Counted from the first letter of the stretch, positions 9,113 to 16,288 are shown. The stretch is 28,366 nt of DNA from a bacterium (GCA_009921985.1 RFWS01000004.1:1-28366), one strand, 5' to 3'. Program-made: numbers and translations. The notes: generated from the sequence alone by a model not told the origin.

Positions 9113-10173
9113 AAACCCTTTGCCGATCGGTTCTTGGGGTGGTGCTGATGGGACTGGATGCGCGGGGTGCCAGTACCCCGGCCACCGCCACTCCGCAGTC
9201 TGACATTTCCGGATCCCTGCGGGAGACGGTGACGGCCTTGGCGGAGAAGGCAGAGCGGCCGGCAGGGGACTATGCGCGGATGGCGGAGGAGACAATTTCC
9301 TTTGGGTCGAAACCGGAGGCCATCGCGGAGTTAAACAAAAAAGTGCCGGACGATACCGATCCCCATGCCCCCTGGCGGAACATGGTCAATGATGCGCTTT
9401 CCGGGGTGGATGAAGGGGAGCGCCTGGACGCGAAGGCGGCCGACTGGCCGGGCTTGCGCGAGCGACTTAAAAAACTCCAACCCCCGCCCCCTCCCCCTTC
9501 CCAAGGAGGATCAAAACAGGACAAAAACAAGAGCCAAAAGAAGGACAAGAAGGAGCGAAAGGATTCCGGCAAGGACAAGCAGGAGCCCGCCTCCGAGGGT
9601 GGCCAGCAGTCGAAAGAACAGGACGGTGGGCAGGGGCAGGAGGGCAAGGGGGAGTCGGAAGGGCCTCCCTCGCAAGGTCAGCCCGGCAAAGGAAATCAAA
9701 AGGGCGGCCAGCAGGAAGGAGGTGCGGAGGGGGCCGGAGGAGGAAAAGATCAGGCCCAGAAGGAACAGGCCGGCGGCAAGGATCCCAACCAAACGCGGGA
9801 ATTCAGCACTGGCAAAGAGGGAGAGGGCCAAATGAAAGAGCGTGGTCGGAATGAAGAAATGAAGGGCATAGAGGATGAGAAGGCCGGGTTTGGAGGCCTT
9901 GGGCAGGAGAAAAAGGAAGGAGGGAAGGAGCCGAAAAGCGGAGGAGGCGGACAAATGGAGGGGGAACAGCAGGCGGAAGCCCCGGCGGGCATGAGGAGAG
10001 TAGGCGGTGGCTCTGGGCAGAAAGCAAACGACAAGACAGGGGACCCGATGACTCTGGAGGCGATATCGCGACTCGATCAGGTCAAGCAGTCCGACAGTCC
10101 GGCCATTCTGCAGCAGCGGATCCAGATCCAGGATGCGCGTCCCCAACCCTCCTCCTCCGGAAAGCCGTGGTGA
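9109..10173 (+). CDS. Secreted low-complexity protein in the BatC position
   Basis: This 354-residue protein occupies the place where BatC (usually a TPR protein) is found. Residues 1-22 look like a signal peptide. Residues 23-120 are ordinary, with helical segments. From about 125 to 310 the sequence is strongly low-complexity: a proline run, then Lys, Gln, Gly, Glu and Ser in repeating short units, which should be disordered and highly charged. The last 40 residues return to normal composition; LDQVKQSDSPAILQQR resembles the short conserved C-terminal segment that ends many BatC or VWA-TPR proteins. I see no clear TPR. The ATG overlaps the batB stop by four bases and its own stop overlaps the next ATG by one. 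BatC-like function is inferred from position and the tail only. Confidence 0.8.
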   Translation: MKTLCRSVLGVVLMGLDARGASTPATATPQSDISGSLRETVTALAEKAERPAGDYARMAEETISFGSKPEAIAELNKKVPDDTDPHAPWRNMVNDALSGVDEGERLDAKAADWPGLRERLKKLQPPPPPPSQGGSKQDKNKSQKKDKKERKDSGKDKQEPASEGGQQSKEQDGGQGQEGKGESEGPPSQGQPGKGNQKGGQQEGGAEGAGGGKDQAQKEQAGGKDPNQTREFSTGKEGEGQMKERGRNEEMKGIEDEKAGFGGLGQEKKEGGKEPKSGGGGQMEGEQQAEAPAGMRRVGGGSGQKANDKTGDPMTLEAISRLDQVKQSDSPAILQQRIQIQDARPQPSSSGKPW

Positions 10174-12818
10174 TGAAAAAATTTTTCCCATGGCTTGGTT
10201 GCCTCCTGCTCGGCTTGGGGGTTCGCACACAGGCGCAGTCCGTTGTCTGGAATGATCCCGGCCCGGTGCCCCCCAACAGCGTGATTCAGCTGGAACTGGT
10301 CTTCACGGATTGCCAACCCCAGGGAAATGTTTCGATCCCGAAGATCAACGGTCTGCAGGTGCTGGGCCAGCCCGGACGGGCCACCAGCTTCTCCATGATC
10401 AACTTTCAAACCAGCTCTTCGACCACGCTGAGCTATTCGGCCCAGGTGAATCAAGGCGGACGGATCCAGATCCCCGCGTTTGAGGTGCAGACCGATAAAG
10501 GAAAAAAGACCGTACCGGCCCTGACCGTGGATGCGAGCGCCTCCGCTCCGCCCCCCCAGCAAGCCGCTCCTTCTCCTTTCCCGTTTCCTCCGGGATTTTT
10601 TCAGAATCAACCTCCCGCTGGCGCCGCGCCGGTTGTTCCTCCGAGCGCGGTCCGGGCAGAAGCCAATGCGGAGCCACGGAATCCCTATGCGGGCGAGGTG
10701 TTTGATATAAATTACCGGGTGATGATGGGCCCGGGTCGGAGCGGCCGGGTGAAGACCACCCCGCTTTGGGACGTGCAGAACTTCACCGCAGAGGCTTGGG
10801 ACCGGGGCCAACAGATCGGTCCGGGCGGAAGCCAGGGGTTGCAGTTCCATACCCGCGCGATGGTGCCCAAGGCCGGGAAATTTGAATTGCCCAGCGTGCG
10901 GCAGAAGCTGGACATCGACACTCCGCTGGGAGGACGATCCTTTTTCTTCACCGCGCCGGGTTCAGTCGAGGTGGAAGCCTCGACGGACCCGGTGACCATG
11001 GAGGTGCAAGCTCTGCCCGGCGGGGCTCCGGCTGGGTTCAAAGGGGCGGTCGGGCAGTTCACACTCGAATCAAAAATGGTGCCCGAGCAGGTCAACGAAG
11101 GAGAACCGGTCACCTGGACGCTCAGCCTGAAGGGGACCGGCAATTGGCCGATGGGGGTGGAGCTACCCTCCCGAACTGTCCCCGCCAAGATGCGGACGAT
11201 TCAGCCGAAATTAAGGCGAGAATTCGACGGAACCCAGGTTTTCACCGGGGGTCTGGTCGAGGATTTGGTTCTGATTCCCACTGAGTCGGGGGAATTTGAA
11301 CTGCCGGCGGTTAAATTTGTTTACTTTGATCCCAAGAAAAAAAGCTATGAAACCATCGAGGCCAAACCGCCCAAAATTTCTGTGCTGAAGGAAGGCACCC
11401 TTCGTCCCGCCGGACCGGCCCAGGTGACCATGGCGCCCTCAGGTACGCCCGGCCAAAAACAAGGAGGCGGACCTGGTTGGGGGGGCTTTGGATCCGGGCG
11501 ACAGGCCAAGGTTCTGCAATATGGGGCGCCCGCGCTTCCCCGCGAGCCGTTGGAGGGAACCGGGGTTGGGGTGGCTCCGGTGGCGGCCAAATGGATTCGT
11601 CTCCTTGTGGTGGCGCCTTGGTTGGCGTTGGTGGTGGTTTGGTGGAGGTGGGCCCAAAAGCGTGCGCTTTTGACGGATCCAGAACGGAAACGGAAGGAGG
11701 CTCTGCAGTCATGGAAATCCACCGTTCAGCTTCTCCGCAACGGGACGGTAAACGTGGAGATGCAGGAGAAAAGCCTGCTGATCTGGCAAAAAGCCGTGGC
11801 CGGCACCCTGGGGGTGGATGCGGCCACGCCGGCTTGGCCGGAAATTTCCGCGGCCGCACCGACTTTGCAGGAAAACGATCGGGCGGATCTGGAGAAGTGT
11901 TGGCTTGAGTCGGACGACGCGCTTTATGGGCGAAATCCGAGTTTGAACGGGAACTGGTGTGAACGGGCGGGTGCGCTGGCCAACCGCATTGATCTACCTG
12001 CGTTAAAAATCTGGGAGCCTTTGCGCCCCAGGAACCTTCTACCCTGGCTCGGGGCATTGCTGATTCTCGCCCTGCCTTGGCCGATCGTCGCTGAGGAGAA
12101 GGCCTCAGCCGCCCCGGCGTCTTTAGCGGAGGATCCGATCCGACTTTATCGGGAAGGGAATTTTGAAAAGGCCGGACAAGTTTGGGGGGAGAAGGTGCGC
12201 AAGAATCTGACGGATCCTAAATCACGCAATAATCTGGGGCTTTCCTGGTTTCAGGTCGGCGACAAGGAGAGAGCGCTGGCAAATGGACTTTCGGCGTATT
12301 TGGTCGCTCCCCAAACCGGCACGGTGGACTGGAACCTCGGTATCTTTGCTGAAGCCGCCCACCAACTTGATCCTGCTGTCCGGCGGTTACTGGAAGACAC
12401 ATGGGCAGCCCGGTTGACGGCACGGGCTGGGGTTTCCTTTTGGCAGCTTTTCCTGGTAACGGGGAGCGTGGTGGCGGCGCTGGGGGCCGGGCTGTGGTTG
12501 GCCTCCGGCTACTTCACTTGGCGGAGAAAGTTGTTGTTTCGGCTGGGCTCGGGCGGCGTTTTGCTCGGGGCGGCCTTGTCCTTTGTGGCAGGATCAGCGT
12601 TGGGTGTTTACGGAAAATTATCCGACCGTGCCGCCGTCATGATTGTGGATGTGGCTCCCCTGCGCTCCGTGCCCACCGAAGTGCAGCAAACGGAAAAGGC
12701 TTATCCTCCGGGATCGATTGCCCGCCGGGAAAAGGAATTCCTCGGCTGGAGCAAGGTGCGTATGCCCAATGACGATGCGGGGTGGATCCGGACTGAGAAC
12801 CTCGTGCCGCTCTATTGA
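10173..12818 (+). CDS. batD: BatD-like protein fused to a BatE-like TPR/SH3 module
   Basis: An exported 881-residue protein. Residues 1-23 are a signal peptide. Residues 24-465 are the BatD oxygen-tolerance region: repeated beta-sandwich segments, with a Pro-rich linker near 130-150 and ending in FVYFDPKKKSYETI-type strands before a linker. A membrane helix lies at about 470-495, followed by a cytosolic helical segment (about 500-610). A second hydrophobic stretch (about 622-640) looks like an embedded BatE signal peptide, then TPR-like repeats (LYREGNFEKA, NNLGLSWFQVGDKERAL; about 650-720), two helices (about 753-780 and 787-812), and an SH3-like end (about 820-881, with LRSVPTE, GSIARREKEF and GWIRTENLVPL). 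BatE of Bacteroidetes has this TPR-helix-helix-SH3 plan, so the gene looks like a batD-batE fusion. ATG 10173 overlaps the previous stop; GTGs at 10167 and 10170 are less likely. Confidence 0.88.
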   Translation: MKKFFPWLGCLLLGLGVRTQAQSVVWNDPGPVPPNSVIQLELVFTDCQPQGNVSIPKINGLQVLGQPGRATSFSMINFQTSSSTTLSYSAQVNQGGRIQIPAFEVQTDKGKKTVPALTVDASASAPPPQQAAPSPFPFPPGFFQNQPPAGAAPVVPPSAVRAEANAEPRNPYAGEVFDINYRVMMGPGRSGRVKTTPLWDVQNFTAEAWDRGQQIGPGGSQGLQFHTRAMVPKAGKFELPSVRQKLDIDTPLGGRSFFFTAPGSVEVEASTDPVTMEVQALPGGAPAGFKGAVGQFTLESKMVPEQVNEGEPVTWTLSLKGTGNWPMGVELPSRTVPAKMRTIQPKLRREFDGTQVFTGGLVEDLVLIPTESGEFELPAVKFVYFDPKKKSYETIEAKPPKISVLKEGTLRPAGPAQVTMAPSGTPGQKQGGGPGWGGFGSGRQAKVLQYGAPALPREPLEGTGVGVAPVAAKWIRLLVVAPWLALVVVWWRWAQKRALLTDPERKRKEALQSWKSTVQLLRNGTVNVEMQEKSLLIWQKAVAGTLGVDAATPAWPEISAAAPTLQENDRADLEKCWLESDDALYGRNPSLNGNWCERAGALANRIDLPALKIWEPLRPRNLLPWLGALLILALPWPIVAEEKASAAPASLAEDPIRLYREGNFEKAGQVWGEKVRKNLTDPKSRNNLGLSWFQVGDKERALANGLSAYLVAPQTGTVDWNLGIFAEAAHQLDPAVRRLLEDTWAARLTARAGVSFWQLFLVTGSVVAALGAGLWLASGYFTWRRKLLFRLGSGGVLLGAALSFVAGSALGVYGKLSDRAAVMIVDVAPLRSVPTEVQQTEKAYPPGSIARREKEFLGWSKVRMPNDDAGWIRTENLVPLY

Positions 12819-12848
12819 TGACCCGACATGGACGTGGCGGAGCGCGTC

Positions 12849-13367
12849 CTACCGGGGTCTTTTTAATTCAACCCTCCTGCCCGGGGTCTGCGGTAGCTCC
12901 TCCTCGGATTCCGGTTGGGGGATGTTCGAATCCGGAGCGATATCCTTGGTGAAAAGCTTTTCCATCAGGGTGCGGTCGCCCTTGGCCGGCAGGACTTTCA
13001 CCACCAGATTGGTGGTTTGGGCCGGCGGCACCGAAACGGGCTCCCAAAGGCGGCGGTAAGCCAACTTGAGGTTGAACCTTCCCTCGCGGGGAAAAACTAC
13101 CCGGAGGATCTGGGTCCCGGGCGTTCCGACGGGTCCGCCCGTGGCTCCAGCCTCATAGCTCTCCGCGAGGATTCTTCCGCTCTGCAAAGGGGGATCCAGC
13201 ATCCACCGGTAGCCGGTGGACGGGTTGGCGGGCAGACGGACTTCGACGGGATGCTCGGCCTTGGCCTCGATGTCGGGCGGGTTGTGAAAACAGCCGCTTG
13301 TGCAGAAACAAAACCAAAGAGCAGCCGGAATCAGGCCACTAATTTTGCGGATGGGTAAGGCACCCAT
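12849..13367 (-). CDS. Chagasin-like (I42) protease inhibitor lipoprotein
   Basis: I42 inhibitors block papain-like cysteine peptidases through three loops. This 172-residue protein has all three in order: NPSTGYRW (about 48-55), a glycine-rich loop GTPGTQ (about 81-86) and RRLWEP (about 105-110), where classical chagasin has RPW. The strand between the last two, RVVFPREGRFNLKLAYRR, also fits. Residues 1-26 form a lipoprotein signal with TSGC at 23-26, so the mature protein is probably lipid-anchored in the envelope. About 50 polar residues follow the inhibitor domain. No strong ribosome binding site is visible. It is convergent with batD (30 bases between stops) and 12 bases downstream of the TPR gene, so it may be transcribed with that gene. 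Confidence 0.83.
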   Translation of the reverse strand: MGALPIRKISGLIPAALWFCFCTSGCFHNPPDIEAKAEHPVEVRLPANPSTGYRWMLDPPLQSGRILAESYEAGATGGPVGTPGTQILRVVFPREGRFNLKLAYRRLWEPVSVPPAQTTNLVVKVLPAKGDRTLMEKLFTKDIAPDSNIPQPESEEELPQTPGRRVELKRPR

Positions 13368-13379
13368 ACCGAAATATTA

Positions 13380-13868
13380 CTACTTTTTTCGGAGGGGAGC
13401 CAGATCCTCGTCGGACTGCGCGGCATCGGCCCAAGTGCGGTCGAGGGCGATGGCGGCTTGGACGTAGGTGCGGGCTTTTTCCAGTTCCTGCAGGACGCAG
13501 TGATAGCAACCAAGTTGGAACTTGATGTGGGGATTCTGGGGAAACTTTTTCTCCGCCTCCTGGAGGACAACCCGGCCTTGTTGGATGGCCCCGCTTTGGC
13601 GCATGGCATCCGCGAGGGAAACCCAGGCTTCAGGTTCGTTGGGGCAACGATCCTTGAGACGCTCCGCGCTTTTGCGCATTTCGGCGTAGCGTCCGGCAGC
13701 CCGGAGAATGCGGGTCCGGAGAAACGAGAGGGTAATTTCTTCCTGTCCCTTGGTGCGGATGGAATTGAGGATGCGGAGAGCCTCGTCATACATTCCGAGT
13801 CCGCAGTACCCCTCCATTTCCTCCTGCAGTTTGGCGAGATTGGCCATCGGTTGACCTGAATTTTCCAT
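13380..13868 (-). CDS. Small TPR-repeat protein
   Basis: A 162-residue helical protein of tetratricopeptide type. Repeats are visible as GLGMYDEALRIL, LRAAGRYAEMRKSAERLKDRCPNEPEAWVSLA (split across helices), GRVVLQEAEKKFPQNPHIKFQLG and a last KARTYVQAAIALD unit. No signal peptide or catalytic motif is seen, so it is probably a cytosolic scaffold. The frame is open back to a TTG at 13931, but an intrinsic terminator lies inside that extension, so I prefer ATG 13868; ATG 13847 is an equally possible start because neither has a strong ribosome binding site. It sits just downstream of hsp20, separated by the terminator, and 12 bases upstream of the inhibitor gene. Its specific role is unknown. 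Confidence 0.78.
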   Translation of the reverse strand: MENSGQPMANLAKLQEEMEGYCGLGMYDEALRILNSIRTKGQEEITLSFLRTRILRAAGRYAEMRKSAERLKDRCPNEPEAWVSLADAMRQSGAIQQGRVVLQEAEKKFPQNPHIKFQLGCYHCVLQELEKARTYVQAAIALDRTWADAAQSDEDLAPLRKK

Positions 13869-13872
13869 GAGG

Positions 13873-13906
13873 GAAAAAAGGAACAAGCCCCAGCCGGGGC
13901 TTGTTC
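13873..13906 (-). terminator. Intrinsic terminator downstream of hsp20
   Basis: Read on the minus strand, GAACAAGCCCC and GGGGCTTGTTC form a perfect 11-bp stem with a 4-base GGCT loop, followed by C and six T residues (13874-13879). It lies 37 bases after the hsp20 stop and ends only a few bases before the preferred start of the TPR gene, so it should limit read-through into that gene. Confidence 0.85.
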
Positions 13907-13927
13907 GCTGTTCGCACCCCGGCTGGG
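13889..13927 (-). promoter_or_regulatory. Candidate antiterminator pairing competing with the hsp20 terminator
   Basis: CCCAGCCGGGG (minus strand, 13927-13917) is perfectly complementary over 11 bases to CCCCGGCTGGG (13899-13889), with a 17-base loop. The second arm covers the end of the terminator 5' arm, its loop and the start of its 3' arm, so the two structures cannot form together. This is the layout of an attenuator; function is inference from sequence alone. Confidence 0.45.
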
Positions 13928-13942
13928 ACAAATTGCGAGTGA

Positions 13943-14371
13943 TTACGCAACCCGGACTTCAATGGTCTTCGGCTTGGCTTCCTCCCGCTTGGAAATCTCC
14001 AGCGTGAGGACTCCGTCCACGTACTTGGCCTGGATCTTTTCCGGATCCACGTCTTCGGGCACGAGGAGAGAGCGTTCGATTTCCACCGAGGTCTCCCCGC
14101 CGTCGCGAAAAAGCCGCTTCCGGCCTTTCACGGCGAGAACTCCGTCCGTCAGGGTGACCTTCATCTCGTCCTTTTTCAGGCCGGGCAGTTCCAGGTCGTA
14201 CCGGTAACCGGACTCCGTCTCGTGGGCGGAGATGGGGTTCCATGCGTGGCTGGAGACCGTGGGGTTGGGAAAATCAAAAAGACGGTCGAGTTCATTCAGC
14301 AGGAACCCGAAGCCGCTCCCGTTTTCCGACCGGGTCGCTAGCGCCGCACTTGTTTCGCAGTTGTTTTTCAT
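13943..14371 (-). CDS. Hsp20 / alpha-crystallin small heat shock protein
   Basis: Small heat shock proteins are ATP-independent holdases that bind unfolding proteins. From ATG 14371 the protein has 142 residues, a normal length. The N-terminal 40 residues carry a LLNELDRLFDF segment as in many bacterial members. The alpha-crystallin domain spans about 43-130, including YDLELPGLKKDEMKV, GVLAVKGRKR and the hallmark AKYVDGVLTLEISK near the end. The C-terminal IEVRV contains the I-x-V anchor used in oligomer assembly. The start is fixed by AAAGGAGG (14387-14380) eight bases upstream; the open frame reaches 14512 but the upstream codons look like leader. It has a strong terminator after its stop and a leader of about 145 bases if the promoter proposed below is right. 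Confidence 0.93.
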   Translation of the reverse strand: MKNNCETSAALATRSENGSGFGFLLNELDRLFDFPNPTVSSHAWNPISAHETESGYRYDLELPGLKKDEMKVTLTDGVLAVKGRKRLFRDGGETSVEIERSLLVPEDVDPEKIQAKYVDGVLTLEISKREEAKPKTIEVRVA

Positions 14372-14379
14372 AGCTTGGT

Positions 14380-14387
14380 CCTCCTTT
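14380..14387 (-). promoter_or_regulatory. Ribosome binding site of hsp20
   Basis: On the minus strand AAAGGAGG lies eight bases before ATG 14371. It fixes the start and excludes the 47 extra codons of the longer open frame. Confidence 0.8.
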
Positions 14388-14434
14388 CTTTGGTTGGACT
14401 TCATCAACCTAGAAGATGCATAATTCTTACCAAA

Positions 14435-14453
14435 AACTTGAATATCACAAGTT
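14435..14453 (-). promoter_or_regulatory. Palindrome in the hsp20 leader, possible operator or hairpin
   Basis: AACTTG and CAAGTT are perfect 6-base arms around a 7-base centre, about 65 bases upstream of the hsp20 start. It is not the CIRCE sequence. It could be a repressor site or a weak AU-rich hairpin. No function is shown. Confidence 0.35.
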
Positions 14454-14523
14454 GTTGGCCTTAAGAACTTTTCATAGGAATACGAACAGCCAAAAGAGAC
14501 AAAACGGCACACATGCTGTTAGA

Positions 14524-14551
14524 ATTAAAAAAAAGTGAGACAAACTGCCAA
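14524..14551 (-). promoter_or_regulatory. Candidate promoter of hsp20
   Basis: On the minus strand TTGGCA (14551-14546) and TTTAAT (14529-14524) are separated by 16 bases, each matching five of six consensus sigma-70 positions, next to an eight-base T run. It would give a leader of roughly 145 bases. This is a pattern match only. Confidence 0.35.
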
Positions 14552-14588
14552 TTGTAGTCTGGGTTTCACATGGGTAGCCCATCGCTCT

Positions 14589-14617
14589 TTAACAAAATCT
14601 GATTCTTGAAGTTTGAT
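14589..14617 (+). promoter_or_regulatory. Candidate promoter of the polyphosphate glucokinase gene
   Basis: TTAACA (14589-14594) and TTTGAT (14612-14617) are spaced by 17 bases and match five and four consensus positions. Transcription would begin near 14624, about 25 bases before the ATG. This is a pattern match only. Confidence 0.35.
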
Positions 14618-14648
14618 CCGCCCTTTGTTTTCGCGAACCTGAGATTTC

Positions 14649-15398
14649 ATGAAAGTCCTCGGCATCGACATCGGCGGAACTGGGATCAAGGGGGCGCCGG
14701 TGGATTTGCCCTCCGGGGAAATTTTGGCCGAGCACCTGCATTTACCGACGCCGCAGCCTGCCACGCCGGGCGCGGTCACGGCCGCCATCAAAAAAATGAT
14801 CCAGCACTTCCAATTTTCAGGACCTGTCGGCGCCGGATTCCCCGGAGTGATGCGCCAAGGGGTGGTGGAAACCGCCGTGAACCTTTCCCCGAGCTGGGTG
14901 GGCAAGAATGCGGAAAAACTCTTCAAGCAAGCCACCAAACTTTCCTTTTCGGTGATCAACGATGCCGATGCCGCCGGCCTTGCCGAGATGACTTATGGCG
15001 CCGGGAAAAAAGAAAAAGGAACCGTGGTCATGATCACCTTGGGCACGGGGATTGGCAGTGCGGTCTTCATCGGGGGCGTGCTGGTGCCCAACACGGAGTT
15101 TGGACACCTAACGCTGCGCGGGAAAGACGCCGAGACGATCGCCAGCGCCAAGGCTCGGGAAGTAAATGACTGGGGTTGGAAAAAATGGTCCAAGCGGGTG
15201 CGGGAGTATCTTCACCTCGTGGATCGGCTCATAAATCCCGATCTGATTATAGTTGGCGGAGGAGTGAGCCAGCGGGCGGAGAAGTGGTTGCCGCGGGCGT
15301 CCAAGGGGGTGAAGGCAAAAGTTGTTCCGGCGAAACTCCACAACGAGGCGGGGATCGTCGGAGCCGCGATGGCGGGGGCGAAAAAAATCTCAGCTTAG
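14649..15398 (+). CDS. ppgK: Polyphosphate glucokinase (ROK family)
   Basis: This enzyme phosphorylates glucose to glucose-6-phosphate using polyphosphate, and often ATP, as donor. The 249 residues fit the short polyphosphate-type kinases (about 250), which are smaller than ordinary ROK glucokinases (about 300) and lack their zinc-binding insert. Visible motifs are the phosphate-binding GIDIGGTGIKG (5-15), NLSPSWVG (78-85), which is typical of the polyphosphate enzymes, catalytic NDADAAG with D105, TLGTGIGSA (130-138), NTEFGHL (148-154) and a late IIVGGGVS. The ATG has only a weak GAG upstream. It is divergent from hsp20 and convergent with the GT2 gene. Polyphosphate use and heat shock are both stress-related, but a link between the two genes is only suggestion. 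Confidence 0.9.
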   Translation: MKVLGIDIGGTGIKGAPVDLPSGEILAEHLHLPTPQPATPGAVTAAIKKMIQHFQFSGPVGAGFPGVMRQGVVETAVNLSPSWVGKNAEKLFKQATKLSFSVINDADAAGLAEMTYGAGKKEKGTVVMITLGTGIGSAVFIGGVLVPNTEFGHLTLRGKDAETIASAKAREVNDWGWKKWSKRVREYLHLVDRLINPDLIIVGGGVSQRAEKWLPRASKGVKAKVVPAKLHNEAGIVGAAMAGAKKISA

Positions 15399-15402
15399 GT
15401 GG

Positions 15403-15423
15403 GGCGGCCTCGATGAGGCCGCC
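15403..15423 (+). terminator. Hairpin after ppgK, possible terminator
   Basis: GGCGGCCTC and GAGGCCGCC form a perfect 9-bp stem with a 3-base loop five bases after the ppgK stop. The following bases are only moderately T-rich, so it may be a terminator or a dispersed hairpin repeat. Confidence 0.5.
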
Positions 15424-15444
15424 TGAGCCTGTTCTTGGAAGGTC

Positions 15445-15477
15445 AAAAAACGGCGAGGCGGAGCCATCGACCCCGCC
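15445..15477 (-). terminator. Intrinsic terminator downstream of the GT2 gene
   Basis: On the minus strand GGCGGGG (15477-15471) pairs with CCTCGCC (15458-15452), seven base pairs including one G-U, followed by G and six T residues (15450-15445). It lies 11 bases after the GT2 stop and would end the long minus-strand transcript. Confidence 0.6.
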
Positions 15478-15487
15478 CTACCAGTGG

Positions 15488-16288
15488 CTATTCCAAATGC
15501 TGATCCACCCCTTTGACACACCGGACTTTTCTAGTCCGGAGAGCTTCATCCAAGCGTGCCTGGCTTTTGGGGACATGGTCGCGGTTGAGAATGGGGTGAT
15601 GCAGGTGGTAAAGAATGCCGCGGCCGTAGACGAATTTGCGCGGTCGACCGAGGTGGTAGAGGCGGGAACCGACGTCGGAATCCTCGCCGAGACCCCAGCC
15701 CTCAAACTCCTCGTCCCAACCATTGACCTCGAGCAGGTCCTTTTTCCACATGGCCATGTTGCAGCCGATGATGCCCCGTTGGCCGGTGTCGCGTTTGATG
15801 ATGGGGAAAGGGAGACGAAACCCCTTGGCGGCGCCCCTCATTTTTCCCGACAAAAACAGCCGGCCTCCCGGAACTTTCCGTCCGGGTATGAGGGCGGCGG
15901 AGGCGGCCTCATGGAGATAACAGCGGCGCCCCTGGACCCAGAAGCCGAGCTCGGCCAGCGACGCGTGATCCTCCACGTAGCGCGGGTGGGGGATGCAGTC
16001 GGCATCGGTCAGGACGAGATAGTCCCCTTTGGCCTCCGCTAGGCAGCGGTTGAGGATGATGTTTTTGCGAAAGCCTTTGTCCTCATGCCAGATGTGTCGG
16101 GCAGGGCAGGGCAGCGCGGGGAGGAGTCTTGCGATCAGGGCGCGGGTGTCCGGCCCAGAGCCATCATCTGCGATGAGAATCTCACCAGGCGGAGCGGTTT
16201 GGTTGCGGAAACCGGCCAGGCAGAGCTCCAGCGGCCGGAGATGGTTGTAGGTACTGATGACGACGGTGATGCGGCCGGGTGAGATCAT
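15488..16288 (-). CDS. Glycosyltransferase family 2 (GT-A fold)
   Basis: This enzyme transfers a sugar from a nucleotide donor, probably in surface polysaccharide synthesis. The 266 residues begin with TVVISTYNHLRPLELCLAGF, the GT2 N-terminal strand and helix, then ILIADDGS, LTDADCIP with the metal-binding acidic residues, and near the C-terminus GWDEEFEGWGLGEDSD. That last element is the galactosyltransferase-type C-terminal motif carrying the catalytic base region. No membrane helix is seen, so it is cytosolic. Its ATG overlaps the stop of the M32 carboxypeptidase gene by four bases, so the two are coupled although functionally unrelated at first sight. Donor and acceptor cannot be read from the sequence. 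Confidence 0.9.
   Translation of the reverse strand: MISPGRITVVISTYNHLRPLELCLAGFRNQTAPPGEILIADDGSGPDTRALIARLLPALPCPARHIWHEDKGFRKNIILNRCLAEAKGDYLVLTDADCIPHPRYVEDHASLAELGFWVQGRRCYLHEAASAALIPGRKVPGGRLFLSGKMRGAAKGFRLPFPIIKRDTGQRGIIGCNMAMWKKDLLEVNGWDEEFEGWGLGEDSDVGSRLYHLGRPRKFVYGRGILYHLHHPILNRDHVPKSQARLDEALRTRKVRCVKGVDQHLE

Noticed and set aside
5545..9295. Three very long minus-strand frames (470-524 codons) opposite the Bat operon
   Set aside because: The plus-strand genes have intact catalytic motifs and coupled starts; the antisense products are rich in His, Arg, Gln and Pro without domains.
12021..12818. Separate batE gene from the in-frame TTG at 12021
   Set aside because: GGGAG is only three bases from the TTG and the frame continues uninterrupted from batD; a fusion is the simpler reading.
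12830..12864. Possible bidirectional terminator between batD and the inhibitor gene
   Set aside because: Only a 5-bp stem (GGACG/CGTCC) and the T run is separated from it by about ten bases and is inside the coding end of the inhibitor gene.
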